This document shows positions 28,485 to 37,548 of a stretch of 64,000 bases of DNA, piece by piece (the stretch's first letter is position 1; each line of letters opens with the position of its first letter). The notes under the pieces are model-generated. The model was given only the letters and a program-made list of their open reading frames with translations, was not told the origin of the DNA and did no database searches. The stretch is taken from NCBI GenBank assembly GCA_028278225.1, contig JANQEU010000014.1:62001-126000 (forward strand), in the 5' to 3' direction. This DNA comes from Cyclobacteriaceae bacterium (GTDB lineage: Bacteria; Bacteroidota; Bacteroidia; Cytophagales; Cyclobacteriaceae). Both the position numbers and the translations under genes were made by a program.

Positions 28485-30005
28485 ATGAAAAAAATATATA
28501 CTTCTTTTCTCCTGATCCTTATCTTGACACGTTGTTCCAGTCTGCTTGATGTGGAAGCGGATGGCAGGATCAGTGGAGACATCTTAACCGACGATGAGAC
28601 AATAGAGCAGGCATTAATTGGTGCATATTATAATTTCGGTGGTATCAGCGATGGAGTCAGTGGCGGAGAACTATTCGGAGGTGATTTCATAGTAATACCA
28701 ACACTCCTTGCCCATCCTCAAAGTATTGAAGTCTTTTGGAGTTCGGTACAGGCTCCGGGCTATGCAAATTTTGTTGACAAGAATGTCAGCGATAATCCCA
28801 GGAATTCCAGGGTGACGGAGAACTGGAGACGTGCATACGAAGTGATCAATACAGTTAACAGTATTCTGGCCAACATTGATAATTTATCACCTGCCAACCG
28901 GGACAGGGTAGAAGGAGAAGCACTGGCCATGCGTGGTATGCTGTACTTTGAAATGGTCAGACTCTGGGCACCTCAATACACAGCAACCGGAGTCACACCT
29001 GCCAGCACACCTGCTATCCCACTGAGGACAGAACCGATACTTGATGTCAGCCAAATCTCCACACCTACCCTGGCGTCAATTGATGAAGTCTACAATCAGG
29101 CAGCATCTGACCTGGATATGGCTTCCACCTTGCTTGCTCCTTTGGGTAAAAATGGCACCCGGATATCATACTATACCTGCCAGGCTGTGCTGGCACGTTT
29201 GTCCCTGCAAAAAGGTGATTATGCAAACGCCTTAACACATGCTGAAAATGTTATTTCCTCGGGTGAATTTTCCCTGATGTCTGATCCTTTATTGGCGTTT
29301 AACAATCCGTCAAATAGTGATGAAGATATTTTTGCCATTCAGCAAACTCTGTCAAATAATACCGGAGATCGTACGTCCGGTGTTGGGATTACAACATTCT
29401 ATTCAAGTCTCACAGAAAGTGGATTAGGGATTTTCGGGATTCTGGAATCTGCGTTTAACTCCACCTTTGTATTGAACAGTCCAATGTTTGCTGCTTCCGA
29501 CGTTAGAGGTTCCACTGATCTTACCACAAATACAAGCACTACGAGCAATCAAATAAGTACCGCTTTTTACACAAATACGATCAATACATTGCTGCTCTCT
29601 CCCTCCAAATACCTTCGGACTGATAATGTTCTCCCAATCATCAGATTGGCGGAAATGCACCTGATCAGGGCCGAAGCTAATTTTGAGACAAACTCTAATA
29701 TTGTCACACAATCTGCACTTGATGATATCAATTTATTGAGAAGCAGGGCCAATATTTCAACACTTCAACCAAGTGATTTTGCAAGTGATCAATTTGCATT
29801 CTTTGACACGCTGATGCTGGAACGTAGCAGAGAGCTCCTCTATGAAGGTCAGTTACTTCACGATCTCAAGAGATGGAGGGTATTTTTCGATCCGCTTCCG
29901 GACGAATTCGGGATCGGCAATCAATTCAATATCAACGACCCCTGGGATGACAAATTCATTCTCCCTATCCCTCAATCGGAACAGGATACCTGGACCGGAG
30001 GTTGA
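28485..30005 (+). CDS. SusD/RagB-family nutrient-binding lipoprotein
   Basis: SusD proteins sit on the outer face of SusC and capture the substrate. The 506-residue precursor has a lipoprotein signal with LTRCSS (Cys17), the N-terminal TPR-like SusD fold (residues 40-250, with ALAMRGMLYFEMVRLW) and the RagB-type C-terminus (NVLPIIRLAEMHLIRAEA, LLYEGQLLHDLKRW, and an end of the LPIPQSE form). It is co-transcribed with the SusC gene. Relatively short for the family, as is usual for pairs with small substrates, but this is a weak clue. Confidence 0.94.
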   Translation: MKKIYTSFLLILILTRCSSLLDVEADGRISGDILTDDETIEQALIGAYYNFGGISDGVSGGELFGGDFIVIPTLLAHPQSIEVFWSSVQAPGYANFVDKNVSDNPRNSRVTENWRRAYEVINTVNSILANIDNLSPANRDRVEGEALAMRGMLYFEMVRLWAPQYTATGVTPASTPAIPLRTEPILDVSQISTPTLASIDEVYNQAASDLDMASTLLAPLGKNGTRISYYTCQAVLARLSLQKGDYANALTHAENVISSGEFSLMSDPLLAFNNPSNSDEDIFAIQQTLSNNTGDRTSGVGITTFYSSLTESGLGIFGILESAFNSTFVLNSPMFAASDVRGSTDLTTNTSTTSNQISTAFYTNTINTLLLSPSKYLRTDNVLPIIRLAEMHLIRAEANFETNSNIVTQSALDDINLLRSRANISTLQPSDFASDQFAFFDTLMLERSRELLYEGQLLHDLKRWRVFFDPLPDEFGIGNQFNINDPWDDKFILPIPQSEQDTWTGG

Positions 30006-30057
30006 TTCAGACTGTGATTGAATAACCTAAGTTAAACCCGGGATCTTGTATAAGGGG

Positions 30058-30085
30058 GAGGAAATAAAAGAGAGGAAATAAAAGA
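30058..30085. repeat. 14-bp tandem duplication
   Basis: GAGGAAATAAAAGA occurs twice back to back, directly before the terminator stem. It is probably a small slippage duplication and has no evident function. Confidence 0.7.
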
Positions 30086-30113
30086 GGCGGTGCGCCAATG
30101 GCGCACCGCCTTT
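30086..30113. terminator. Bidirectional terminator between susD and the FecR-like gene
   Basis: A perfect 11-bp GC-rich stem GGCGGTGCGCC/GGCGCACCGCC with an AAT loop, A-rich before and TTT after, lies between two convergent genes and would end both transcripts. Confidence 0.85.
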
Positions 30114-30140
30114 AAACTGTTCTGAATATCTATAAATTTA

Positions 30141-31082
30141 TTATTCGTCTTCTACAACCAAAAGTCCGTTATTAAGAAGAAACTCTGTTTTAAGCTCTTT
30201 AAAATCATCAATTTCAGGAGATAACTTAATAGCTTCCTCGTACTTGGTAAGTGCATCCAGGATCAACCCATTTTCTTCAAAGAATGAAGCATAGATAAGC
30301 TTATTCAATGGAGAATCATCACTAACCTCAGACTGAAGTCCCTCAAAATTCTCAACGAGTTCGACCATATCCTCTTCACCTACTTTCTTGATCCCAAATC
30401 GTTCAGATTTGATCTCATCGTCACCTTTTTTACCAATTGTGATCAGGTAAAGACCCGTTTCATTTGGAACCTCCTCGAAGTTCAACTCGAAAGAGGTTGC
30501 AGCAGTTTCGTCTTCATATATGACTTCATCGAAAATGTTCTCAACCTTCACTGTATACATGATATTCTCATCCGCATCTGCCGGTGGTAACCATGAGATT
30601 ATGCCATAGTTTCCAAAAACTTCAACGGTATTGTTGTTGTCTTTTGGTAGCATTACCTCAATAGCTGCACTGCCGGTCGCTCTTGATACCGCACCAGTGG
30701 CCTGCATACGTGAAGCCAATGTTCTTGGACCTTCGTTCATTTTACTTGCTATAAACTGAGCGTACTTACTAGCTACACTTGTGCTTTTAGCAGCTAGTTT
30801 TTGCTCGATCGCTGATACTTTTTGTGTACCAGCAGTTCGCACTTCAATGGTTTTTCCTGTTTTATGCATCAAGCCTATGTAGGAACCATTTCCAACAATC
30901 AATTCATCATCGGCATTTAGCGTTGCGCCTGTTTTCAATGCAACTGCCGCAGATGCTCCTGCTTTTTTCACCTGGTTCTGACCTTTATTAGCTAAAACCC
31001 TAAATGTATAGCCCTGGCCAAAAGCAGCTGTGAATGCAAAAAGCAGTGAAAAAATAAGGATAAAAGAATACGACTTTCTCAT
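30141..31082 (-). CDS. Exported FecR-like domain protein, partner of the CHASE2 gene
   Basis: The ATG at 31082 gives 313 residues beginning with a clean signal peptide (RKSYSFILIF...AAFGQ); an upstream TTG at 31109 would spoil it. Residues about 25-105 resemble the ligand-side domain of FecR proteins (paired strands with GASAAVALKTGATLNADDELIVG and GKTIEVRTAG). The middle part is beta-rich, and the last 60 residues form a TPR-like helical pair (LDALTKYEEAIKLSPE). There is no N-terminal anti-sigma part, so it is not a classical FecR. It lies 38 bp downstream of the CHASE2 gene and is very likely co-transcribed. Role unknown; a periplasmic sensor or scaffold is a guess. Confidence 0.75.
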   Translation of the reverse strand: MRKSYSFILIFSLLFAFTAAFGQGYTFRVLANKGQNQVKKAGASAAVALKTGATLNADDELIVGNGSYIGLMHKTGKTIEVRTAGTQKVSAIEQKLAAKSTSVASKYAQFIASKMNEGPRTLASRMQATGAVSRATGSAAIEVMLPKDNNNTVEVFGNYGIISWLPPADADENIMYTVKVENIFDEVIYEDETAATSFELNFEEVPNETGLYLITIGKKGDDEIKSERFGIKKVGEEDMVELVENFEGLQSEVSDDSPLNKLIYASFFEENGLILDALTKYEEAIKLSPEIDDFKELKTEFLLNNGLLVVEDE

Positions 31083-31120
31083 GATATTCCGCTTTTGTGG
31101 TTTTTTCAATTATTACAAAT

Positions 31121-32365
31121 TTAAATCTTATCGGCTTTAAACAAGGACCTTCGTCCCTCTTTCGTAAACGCGTTTTTGATCACACCATGGTATACCTCCA
31201 GGGCATCCCCTGCAAGAAGTATACAGATGATCGCTATTGTCAAATCCATTTTATAGTTGTAGGCATTAAAAACCACGATCATTAACGTGAAAAATCCAAA
31301 TGCCTCGATCAATTGAATTAATTTGGTCAATCCATCGTACCATTTCGGGATTCTTTTATAAATGATCGTAAACAATAAAACGTTTAAAAAGCACAATATT
31401 ATAGCAGCTATGTAACCCTGCATCTCGGTCATATAGTTGATATAGTCTTCACTAAGGACCATGGATATGATATTTGCGTGAATCACGCCACCAAACATAT
31501 CCGGCAAGGTCCTCCCAACATATTTGGCGTTCAAAGGAGTCACAAACTTATCTTCTGCAGATTTTAGATCACCTAAAAACTCTCCCAGAAAGCAAAACAG
31601 TACAATCTTGCCTTCTATCATTTCGGGAATGTAATTTCCGCCGAAAACGTCCATAACATCCAGGGCAAAATATTTTGTCCCAAATTTTGTAGCACCATAA
31701 TCCAGGACATTGCCTTTGAAGTTGATCAATTCTTCTTCTATACCCCGGGCTAAAAATTTAGCTGCTGCAGTTGAATCCTCATAACTGGCCAATTTCACTC
31801 CAAGGGCTACATGTCGTTCACCATTTACTTCCACCTGCGGCCAAAACTGGCGGCAAAATTTAATATCTCCCTGGTGCTTGGCATCCGTATCCAAAGTGGC
31901 AACTGCCCCCTCCCCAAACTGGGAAAAACCTTCCCACGACCTGATGATTGAATCTGGCTCGTCCGTTTCAGGATTCACCCATACTTTGGTGACCAGCACC
32001 AGGTTCTCAATTCTTGAAAGTGCATCCATCAACATCATATCTCCCAGTGTGTCGTCCTTTGGGAAATAGAAAAATGAATCAATTCCAATCACTTTCGGAT
32101 TGTGCTGACTAATAGAATCCAACAGCAGCGCAATTTCCGGTCTGGTAAGATTACTCATGTTTACCAATACCACACGATCGTCCGCAATGGGATCTTCCCT
32201 CAACTGAGAAAACACAATATCAGTCATTTGCATTTCACTCAAAGCATCTCCTATCGGATCGAAAATATCAAATACCTTGAACGCTGTCATGGAATAGAAC
32301 ATTCCCAAAAGTCCAAAAATGAACAGGGTACCTAGAATAACGTCTAACCAAAGTCTTCTAAACAT
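31121..32365 (-). CDS. CHASE2-domain membrane protein without output domain
   Basis: The 414 residues have one N-terminal membrane segment (about 8-30), a large extracytoplasmic CHASE2 domain (about 40-310, with VVLVNMSN, NPKVIGIDSFF, GKIVLFCFLGE and MFGGVIHANIISMVL) and three C-terminal membrane segments (about 315-390), then a short basic tail. CHASE2 normally senses outside signals for kinases, cyclases or other effectors fused behind it. Here nothing follows the membrane segments, so the output must come from another protein, perhaps the FecR-like protein encoded next or the CHAT protein nearby. The start is the ATG at 32365; the 160-bp AT-rich spacer separates it from divergent meaB. Confidence 0.85.
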   Translation of the reverse strand: MFRRLWLDVILGTLFIFGLLGMFYSMTAFKVFDIFDPIGDALSEMQMTDIVFSQLREDPIADDRVVLVNMSNLTRPEIALLLDSISQHNPKVIGIDSFFYFPKDDTLGDMMLMDALSRIENLVLVTKVWVNPETDEPDSIIRSWEGFSQFGEGAVATLDTDAKHQGDIKFCRQFWPQVEVNGERHVALGVKLASYEDSTAAAKFLARGIEEELINFKGNVLDYGATKFGTKYFALDVMDVFGGNYIPEMIEGKIVLFCFLGEFLGDLKSAEDKFVTPLNAKYVGRTLPDMFGGVIHANIISMVLSEDYINYMTEMQGYIAAIILCFLNVLLFTIIYKRIPKWYDGLTKLIQLIEAFGFFTLMIVVFNAYNYKMDLTIAIICILLAGDALEVYHGVIKNAFTKEGRRSLFKADKI

Positions 32366-32525
32366 TTTTTTAGATTTAGCAGGTGATCAAATTCAACTAA
32401 TTTGCCTGCAAGTAATCATTATTCAAGCAATCAATCAATTACAAAATTAGTAAAATTTAATTTTTTCTTGAAATATATCAATTTTTTATTGAAAAGGTAA
32501 CCTGTAAACAATAAAACTTTATCCA

Positions 32526-33491
32526 TTGAAGCCGGAGGACTACATTGAAGGAATTTTAAAAAGTGACCGTATTGCACTTAGTCGGGCGATTACGCTAATA
32601 GAAAGCAAGAAAAAGGAGCATCGATTGATTGCTGATGAAGTAATCGAAAATATTCTGCCCGAAACCGGAAAAAGTCTCAGAATTGGTATTACGGGAGTTC
32701 CGGGAGTGGGAAAAAGCACCTTTATCGAGAAAATCGGTAAGTTTTTAACCTCAAACGGTAAAAAGATCGCGGTACTGTCCATAGACCCAACGAGCACAAT
32801 CAGCAAAGGGAGCATTTTAGGGGACAAAACAAGAATGGAGGAATTGTCTGTGGATCCAAAAGCTTTTATCCGACCCAGCCCCACTGGAAATTATCTTGGA
32901 GGTGTTGCACAAAAAACCCGTGAAACCATCCTTTTATGCGAGGCAGCAGGTTATGAAATAATTATTGTTGAAACTGTCGGAGTTGGTCAATCTGAAGTAT
33001 CGGTCAAAAAAATGGTTGATTTTTTCCTGCTTTTGATGCTTGCAGGTGGTGGTGATGAATTGCAGGGGATCAAAAGAGGCATTATGGAAATGGCCGATAT
33101 GATCGTTATTAATAAGGTAGACGGATCAAATAAGAAAGCCGGAGAAAGAGCGGCAAAAGAATTTGAGAAAGCCCTGCATCTTTTCCCTCCCAACGAAAAC
33201 GGATGGGTAGTGCCAGTGGGAACTGCTTCAGCCCTGGAACATACCGGGATTGAAGATACGTGGAAAACAATCCTGAAGTTCAGAGATCTCACAACTGAAA
33301 ACGGTCATTTCCATTCTAACAGGGAGAATCAGAATCTATCCTGGTTTCGGGAAGCCCTGCGGGAGAGACTGGAACAGGATTTCTTCAGCCGGCATCATGT
33401 CAGGCAAAACCTAAAAGAAACTGAGGAACTGATCTTTTCAGGGAAATTGCCGGTCAGAAAAGGGATTGACCGCTTACTATCCGGTATTTAA
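32526..33491 (+). CDS. meaB: MeaB (ArgK-type) GTPase, chaperone of methylmalonyl-CoA mutase
   Basis: MeaB protects and reloads the B12-dependent mutase with cofactor in a GTP-dependent way. The 321 residues show Walker A GVPGVGKST, the switch motif ETVGVGQSE, DKTRM and the base-recognition motif NKVD. The N-terminus (KPEDYIEGILKSDRIALSRAITLIES) is family-typical and starts at a TTG at 32526, as no in-frame ATG lies near. Its 3' end overlaps the convergent cobalamin-binding gene by 15 bp. It is not next to the mutase gene (17984-21067), unlike in many bacteria, but is next to B12 uptake genes. Confidence 0.93.
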   Translation: MKPEDYIEGILKSDRIALSRAITLIESKKKEHRLIADEVIENILPETGKSLRIGITGVPGVGKSTFIEKIGKFLTSNGKKIAVLSIDPTSTISKGSILGDKTRMEELSVDPKAFIRPSPTGNYLGGVAQKTRETILLCEAAGYEIIIVETVGVGQSEVSVKKMVDFFLLLMLAGGGDELQGIKRGIMEMADMIVINKVDGSNKKAGERAAKEFEKALHLFPPNENGWVVPVGTASALEHTGIEDTWKTILKFRDLTTENGHFHSNRENQNLSWFREALRERLEQDFFSRHHVRQNLKETEELIFSGKLPVRKGIDRLLSGI

Positions 33492-34415
33492 TTCAATTGC
33501 CTCCAGGTTTTTGAATTTGCGCTGAAGCCTGTCAGACACCTGCATATGGTCGGGATGAATTATACCTGCCAATAATTCTATGCCGTCCACTAAAGTGCTT
33601 GCTGATGGCTGTGTAAATAGTTCATAATCCACAACATATACCTCATTACTGCTCACAGCCTTCATCGATTCCCATCCGGGCCTCGATGCCAACAGGTGAA
33701 TTTCCTCCAGGGTACGGTCCACTTTGAAACCACAGGGTGCAATCACCAGTACTTCAGGGTCATATTTCAACACTTTCTCCCAGGGCGTCACGATACTATC
33801 TCCGGAAGGATTGGAAAGCATATCTATGCCACCTGCCAGGCCTATCTGATGAGGTATCCAATGACCACAGTTATATATTGGTTCCATCCACTCCATGAGC
33901 ATTATCCTTCTTGGCATGACCCTTCCCCTCCTCAGAGAATCAACCACACTCCACAAGCGTTTGTCAATTTCCTTCATATAGGTCACACCCGCTTCACGAT
34001 ATCCCAAAGCGGAAGCAATGGTCTCCACCGAATCAAACACATCCTGCAGGGATTGAGGAGTGAGTATTACCGTTTCCGGAGTCTTACTCAGCTTGGCGAC
34101 CGCAGTGCGGGTGCATACAGTGTTAATTTGGCAGACCTCACAAACGTCCTGGGTAAAAATAATGTCAGGGCTTATCTCCTCAAGCAGATCATCTTCAGTA
34201 TAATACAGACTTCTTCCTCTATGCACACTGGATGAAAATACCCGGTCAATTTCTTCACTTGAATAACATTTTCCCTCCATCTCACATCTAACTACAACGG
34301 TCTTCTCCTCCAATGCCTGTGGCGGGCATTCGAATGTGACGCCATGCAGTAAATGATCTAACCTGAGATCGTAGATCATTTGTGTGGCGGCAGGTAAAAA
34401 AGAACATACTTTCAT
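33477..34415 (-). CDS. BtuF-like cobalamin-binding protein without signal peptide
   Basis: The 312-residue protein has the class III periplasmic-binding fold seen in BtuF (starts KVCSFLPAATQMIYDLRLD, with SPDIIFTQDVCEVCQ and PWEKVLKYDPEVLVIAP). It begins directly with the first strand of the fold, so no export signal is present. Such cytosolic BtuF relatives are commonly annotated as cobalamin-binding proteins; their true role is not settled. The paired cysteines in DVCEVC plus TVC are typical of this group. It overlaps meaB tail to tail and precedes the BtuG-like and btuB genes on the same strand (61 bp after the BtuG-like stop), so it may be the last gene of the riboswitch-controlled operon. 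Confidence 0.8.
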   Translation of the reverse strand: MKVCSFLPAATQMIYDLRLDHLLHGVTFECPPQALEEKTVVVRCEMEGKCYSSEEIDRVFSSSVHRGRSLYYTEDDLLEEISPDIIFTQDVCEVCQINTVCTRTAVAKLSKTPETVILTPQSLQDVFDSVETIASALGYREAGVTYMKEIDKRLWSVVDSLRRGRVMPRRIMLMEWMEPIYNCGHWIPHQIGLAGGIDMLSNPSGDSIVTPWEKVLKYDPEVLVIAPCGFKVDRTLEEIHLLASRPGWESMKAVSSNEVYVVDYELFTQPSASTLVDGIELLAGIIHPDHMQVSDRLQRKFKNLEAIELNTG

Positions 34416-34476
34416 AACCGGGCAGTTGATCTATGTTGAATAGATGGGCAAAAGATAGCCGACCAAACCTGTTTCC

Positions 34477-35568
34477 TCACTGAATAAAAGCACATCCATT
34501 CGGAGCGATCCCCACGACAAAAGAATCAAGTTCCTCACCTTCAGCGTTGTAAAAGTACATACTACCGGACGAGCTGAAATCAGAAGCTTCCATAGCAATT
34601 ATATTTCCACTAGCAGGATCTACGGATAATCCATAAAAGCCCTTCTCAACAAAGGCTGTTTCAGGTAAACCGGTAGCATCGACAGATATCCTGAACAACT
34701 TATCATCATAAAGGTAATAAAGAACCTCACCGGCGATATCTACTCGTAAATGACTGGCAGTACTGAAGGTGAGTTCGGGAAATTCCAGCCTGAGGACCTC
34801 TTCATCACTCACAATCTTGGTTAACGAACTTTTAGTACTATTTTCCGGATCGAGATTCCACGACTGGTCATAGGCCAGATACCCGGCCGATAACACCCAT
34901 ATATTTCCACCAGCATCTTGCTGTATACTTCTTGGATTTTCCCCGACCTCAATTGCATCAACTATTTCATCGGTTGTTGAGTCGATCACCTTGACGGTAT
35001 TGTCCCGGCCCCACCCGCCTGCATTTACCACATAAACTTTATTATCAACTCTCAACATTTCGTTTGCTCCCTGTCCGGTGGCTATGGTTTTCGAGACCAT
35101 ATTGCTTTCCAGATCGATCACCTTTACTGTCCCCGTCACACCAAACTCACCCCAATCTGAGACATAGGCCTTTGTACTACTGATCCCAAGAAGATACCTC
35201 GGGCTCACCAGGCCCTCGGTGATTGTAGTTACAGATGTGTGGTCATCAGCATTGATCACTTCCAGTTTTGCTGATCCCTGAACAACAATATATCCTTTGC
35301 CTTCAAAAACAGTCATGGATTGAGCCTGGTCACCAAGTGGCCGACCCGTTACAGATTGAAAAATATTGTTAGTCACCTCTCCCGTCTCATAATCATAATA
35401 GGAAAGAGATGTATTGGAATTTCCAAATCCGCCCTCATTAACAATAAAAAATCCTGCTGGCCCCGGATCAGGGATTGGATCATTATCACTGCAGGAGAAA
35501 AATGTCAGCGCTACGGCGATCAAAACCACCAGGACTGACGAATTCAAACATAATTGTCTTCTTTTCAT
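34477..35568 (-). CDS. BtuG-like beta-propeller surface lipoprotein (YncE/DUF5074 type)
   Basis: The 363-residue precursor has a lipoprotein signal with LTFFSC (Cys26) and repeated propeller blades (KVIDLESNMVSKTI, KVIDSTTDEIVDAIEVGENPRSI). In Bacteroides, BtuG is a propeller lipoprotein that binds cobalamin tightly on the cell surface and sits on the BtuB barrel. Here the gene overlaps btuB by four bases (ATGA) and lies behind a cobalamin riboswitch, which strongly suggests the same job. Propellers of this type also serve other TonB receptors, so the assignment leans on context. Confidence 0.78.
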   Translation of the reverse strand: MKRRQLCLNSSVLVVLIAVALTFFSCSDNDPIPDPGPAGFFIVNEGGFGNSNTSLSYYDYETGEVTNNIFQSVTGRPLGDQAQSMTVFEGKGYIVVQGSAKLEVINADDHTSVTTITEGLVSPRYLLGISSTKAYVSDWGEFGVTGTVKVIDLESNMVSKTIATGQGANEMLRVDNKVYVVNAGGWGRDNTVKVIDSTTDEIVDAIEVGENPRSIQQDAGGNIWVLSAGYLAYDQSWNLDPENSTKSSLTKIVSDEEVLRLEFPELTFSTASHLRVDIAGEVLYYLYDDKLFRISVDATGLPETAFVEKGFYGLSVDPASGNIIAMEASDFSSSGSMYFYNAEGEELDSFVVGIAPNGCAFIQ

Positions 35569-37487
35569 GTTTCTGTATTATTAAAATTTAAATTGATTCC
35601 TATGTTGAAATAAAACCCGGGCATGGGATATCCCCTTCTTGCATTGTATTCCTCACCGAGGATATTGTTTAAGTCAACAAACAATGCTCCCCTGAAATAA
35701 TGAATGTCCATATGGGTTATGAACTTGATGTAGCCCACATCGTATCGGGGTAAGGCAAAAGCCTCCGAATTATCTCCATTCGTAAACTGTTTGCCTGTGA
35801 CCGCATGGATATAAATGATCCTGAAGTTTTTGTGACGGACAGACACATTGATCTTTCCCTGATGGTATGGCACATAGGGTAGCTGCTTGTTTCTCTCCCT
35901 CGAATTGATAGCAGCGGCCAGTGACTTGTTTGTAGATAGCGTATACTGATAATTTCCACCTATCCCGACAATCCATTCATTTGCAAAGACCTGCAGGTCT
36001 CCGGACCAGGCCATACCCCTTGACCAGACAGTTTTAACATTTTCCGGTGACCAAATACCATCGGTTTCAGTCCATAGAATCCAGTTTTGGATTTGATTAC
36101 CATAAAGACTCAGATCAAGTTCCCATGTCACATTCCCGGATCCATCCATGTAGTTCCATCCGATCTCTTCTCCCCATCCGCTTTCAGCGGCAAGATCCGG
36201 GTTCCCTTCAGCGCCGCTGCCTCTCCAGTACAAATCATTGAATGTCGGTATACGATAGACCCTTGATGTTGAGCCCCGTAAGAACATTTTCTTATTTAAT
36301 GTTGCATTGACACTCAATGAGGGTATGAAGGGGACCAGTTTCCCATCAAGCATTTCCTGTCTTACCGATAAATTGGATACGATCCCATGCGACCAATTCC
36401 GCTTCAGATGAGCATATGTGGTCAAACGGTTTCGTCTTCTGATGTCTGTACCGTAAAAATTGGAATTCCCTGTTTCGTGGGTATAGTTGAGGCCGGTATT
36501 CAGGTATAATCTTTCCGCCAGCCAGATGGTCGCTTCCGCTTCATTGATCCACGCGTTTGTCTCTGTGACTGAGCCCTCATAATTCAGTCGATTAAAAAGC
36601 CAGGCCGTTTTAAAATCAATATCTGTACCATTTCGCTGATAATTATAGTTTAGTAAAATCCGGTGCAACCGGTCTTTTTGAACATCATCGCCAACTGTAA
36701 TTATTGTAAATGGCGTAGGAACTTCCTGATAATTGTCCTGATACCACCAGCGTAAAGACAACTTGTGATCTGTTTTAATATCGTAGTATTGCTGTATCAA
36801 TATCCCTTCCCCTGACGTACCGGCATGCTCCCAGACCTCTTTTGGGGCATTGTGTAATGCAGTGTTTCGGAAAGTGAAGTCGTTGTCCGCTTTGTTCCTG
36901 AAGTATTTGGCAGCAAGCTTAACTTTATTAAACCCGGCAATTGCTTCATACGACTGATACAGGGAGCCGAAAGATCCACCCCTTAAAACAGTAGAGAATT
37001 CTAAACCTTCAGTAGAAGGTTTGCTGTTATTTACGCTTAGTGTTCCGCCAATTGCTCCACTTCCGAAAGTAACAGACGACCCTCCGTATTGGATAGCAAC
37101 ATCATCTGCAAATCCATTTGATAATAGGTTTAGATCCATCTGGCCGGCAGCAACCCCCTGAATGTTGATCCCATTCCAGAGAACTGCCGTGTGGGAAGGG
37201 CCCGTCCCTCTCAATGAAATGGTAGCCAGTCCACCCAATCCATAAGCACGCACATTCGCACCTGCTACTTTCTGCATCAGTTCAGTGAAGCCGTTTCCCT
37301 CATCAGCCTGCAAAAACCCGGTATCTATTCGCTGCACATGCAATCCGATGGGATTTGCGGTTTGTTCGGGATTGCGCACTACCACTTCTTTGAGCCAGAG
37401 AAGCGTATCTGTCCTTTGGGCCTGGCTTCCCGGGGACATCCAGAAGAACATCCAAAGGATAGAAACTGTACGTATTAAAACTTTCAC
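35565..37487 (-). CDS. btuB: BtuB-type TonB-dependent cobalamin receptor
   Basis: The 640-residue receptor has a signal peptide (1-23, ending SQAQ), a TonB-box-like start (LKEVVVR), a plug domain (about 40-150, with GGLATISLRGTGPSHTAVLWNG and VTFGSGAIGGTLSV) and a 22-strand-type barrel ending in INLNF plus four residues. Length is typical for BtuB. The cobalamin riboswitch lies 62 bases upstream on the same strand, which identifies the substrate as cobalamin or a related corrinoid. Translation is coupled to the BtuG-like gene. Confidence 0.92.
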   Translation of the reverse strand: MKVLIRTVSILWMFFWMSPGSQAQRTDTLLWLKEVVVRNPEQTANPIGLHVQRIDTGFLQADEGNGFTELMQKVAGANVRAYGLGGLATISLRGTGPSHTAVLWNGINIQGVAAGQMDLNLLSNGFADDVAIQYGGSSVTFGSGAIGGTLSVNNSKPSTEGLEFSTVLRGGSFGSLYQSYEAIAGFNKVKLAAKYFRNKADNDFTFRNTALHNAPKEVWEHAGTSGEGILIQQYYDIKTDHKLSLRWWYQDNYQEVPTPFTIITVGDDVQKDRLHRILLNYNYQRNGTDIDFKTAWLFNRLNYEGSVTETNAWINEAEATIWLAERLYLNTGLNYTHETGNSNFYGTDIRRRNRLTTYAHLKRNWSHGIVSNLSVRQEMLDGKLVPFIPSLSVNATLNKKMFLRGSTSRVYRIPTFNDLYWRGSGAEGNPDLAAESGWGEEIGWNYMDGSGNVTWELDLSLYGNQIQNWILWTETDGIWSPENVKTVWSRGMAWSGDLQVFANEWIVGIGGNYQYTLSTNKSLAAAINSRERNKQLPYVPYHQGKINVSVRHKNFRIIYIHAVTGKQFTNGDNSEAFALPRYDVGYIKFITHMDIHYFRGALFVDLNNILGEEYNARRGYPMPGFYFNIGINLNFNNTET

Positions 37488-37548
37488 AAATGAAAGATTG
37501 TGGCCTTCCGCAGGCTTTGTCCCGAAGCAGACGGAAATCTAATTGATC

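Noticed and set aside
25447-30005. Complete polysaccharide utilisation locus
   Set aside because: Only susC and susD are present; there is no carbohydrate-active enzyme or dedicated regulator, and terminators bound the pair.
30058-30085. Two-copy direct repeat as a CRISPR or mobile-element trace
   Set aside because: The 14-bp copies are adjacent with no spacer, and no cas genes or transposase are near; slippage explains it.
33696-34235. 179-codon frame on the plus strand
   Set aside because: It lies antisense to the BtuF-like gene, whose motifs are clear; the translation is rich in His and Pro with no recognisable motif.
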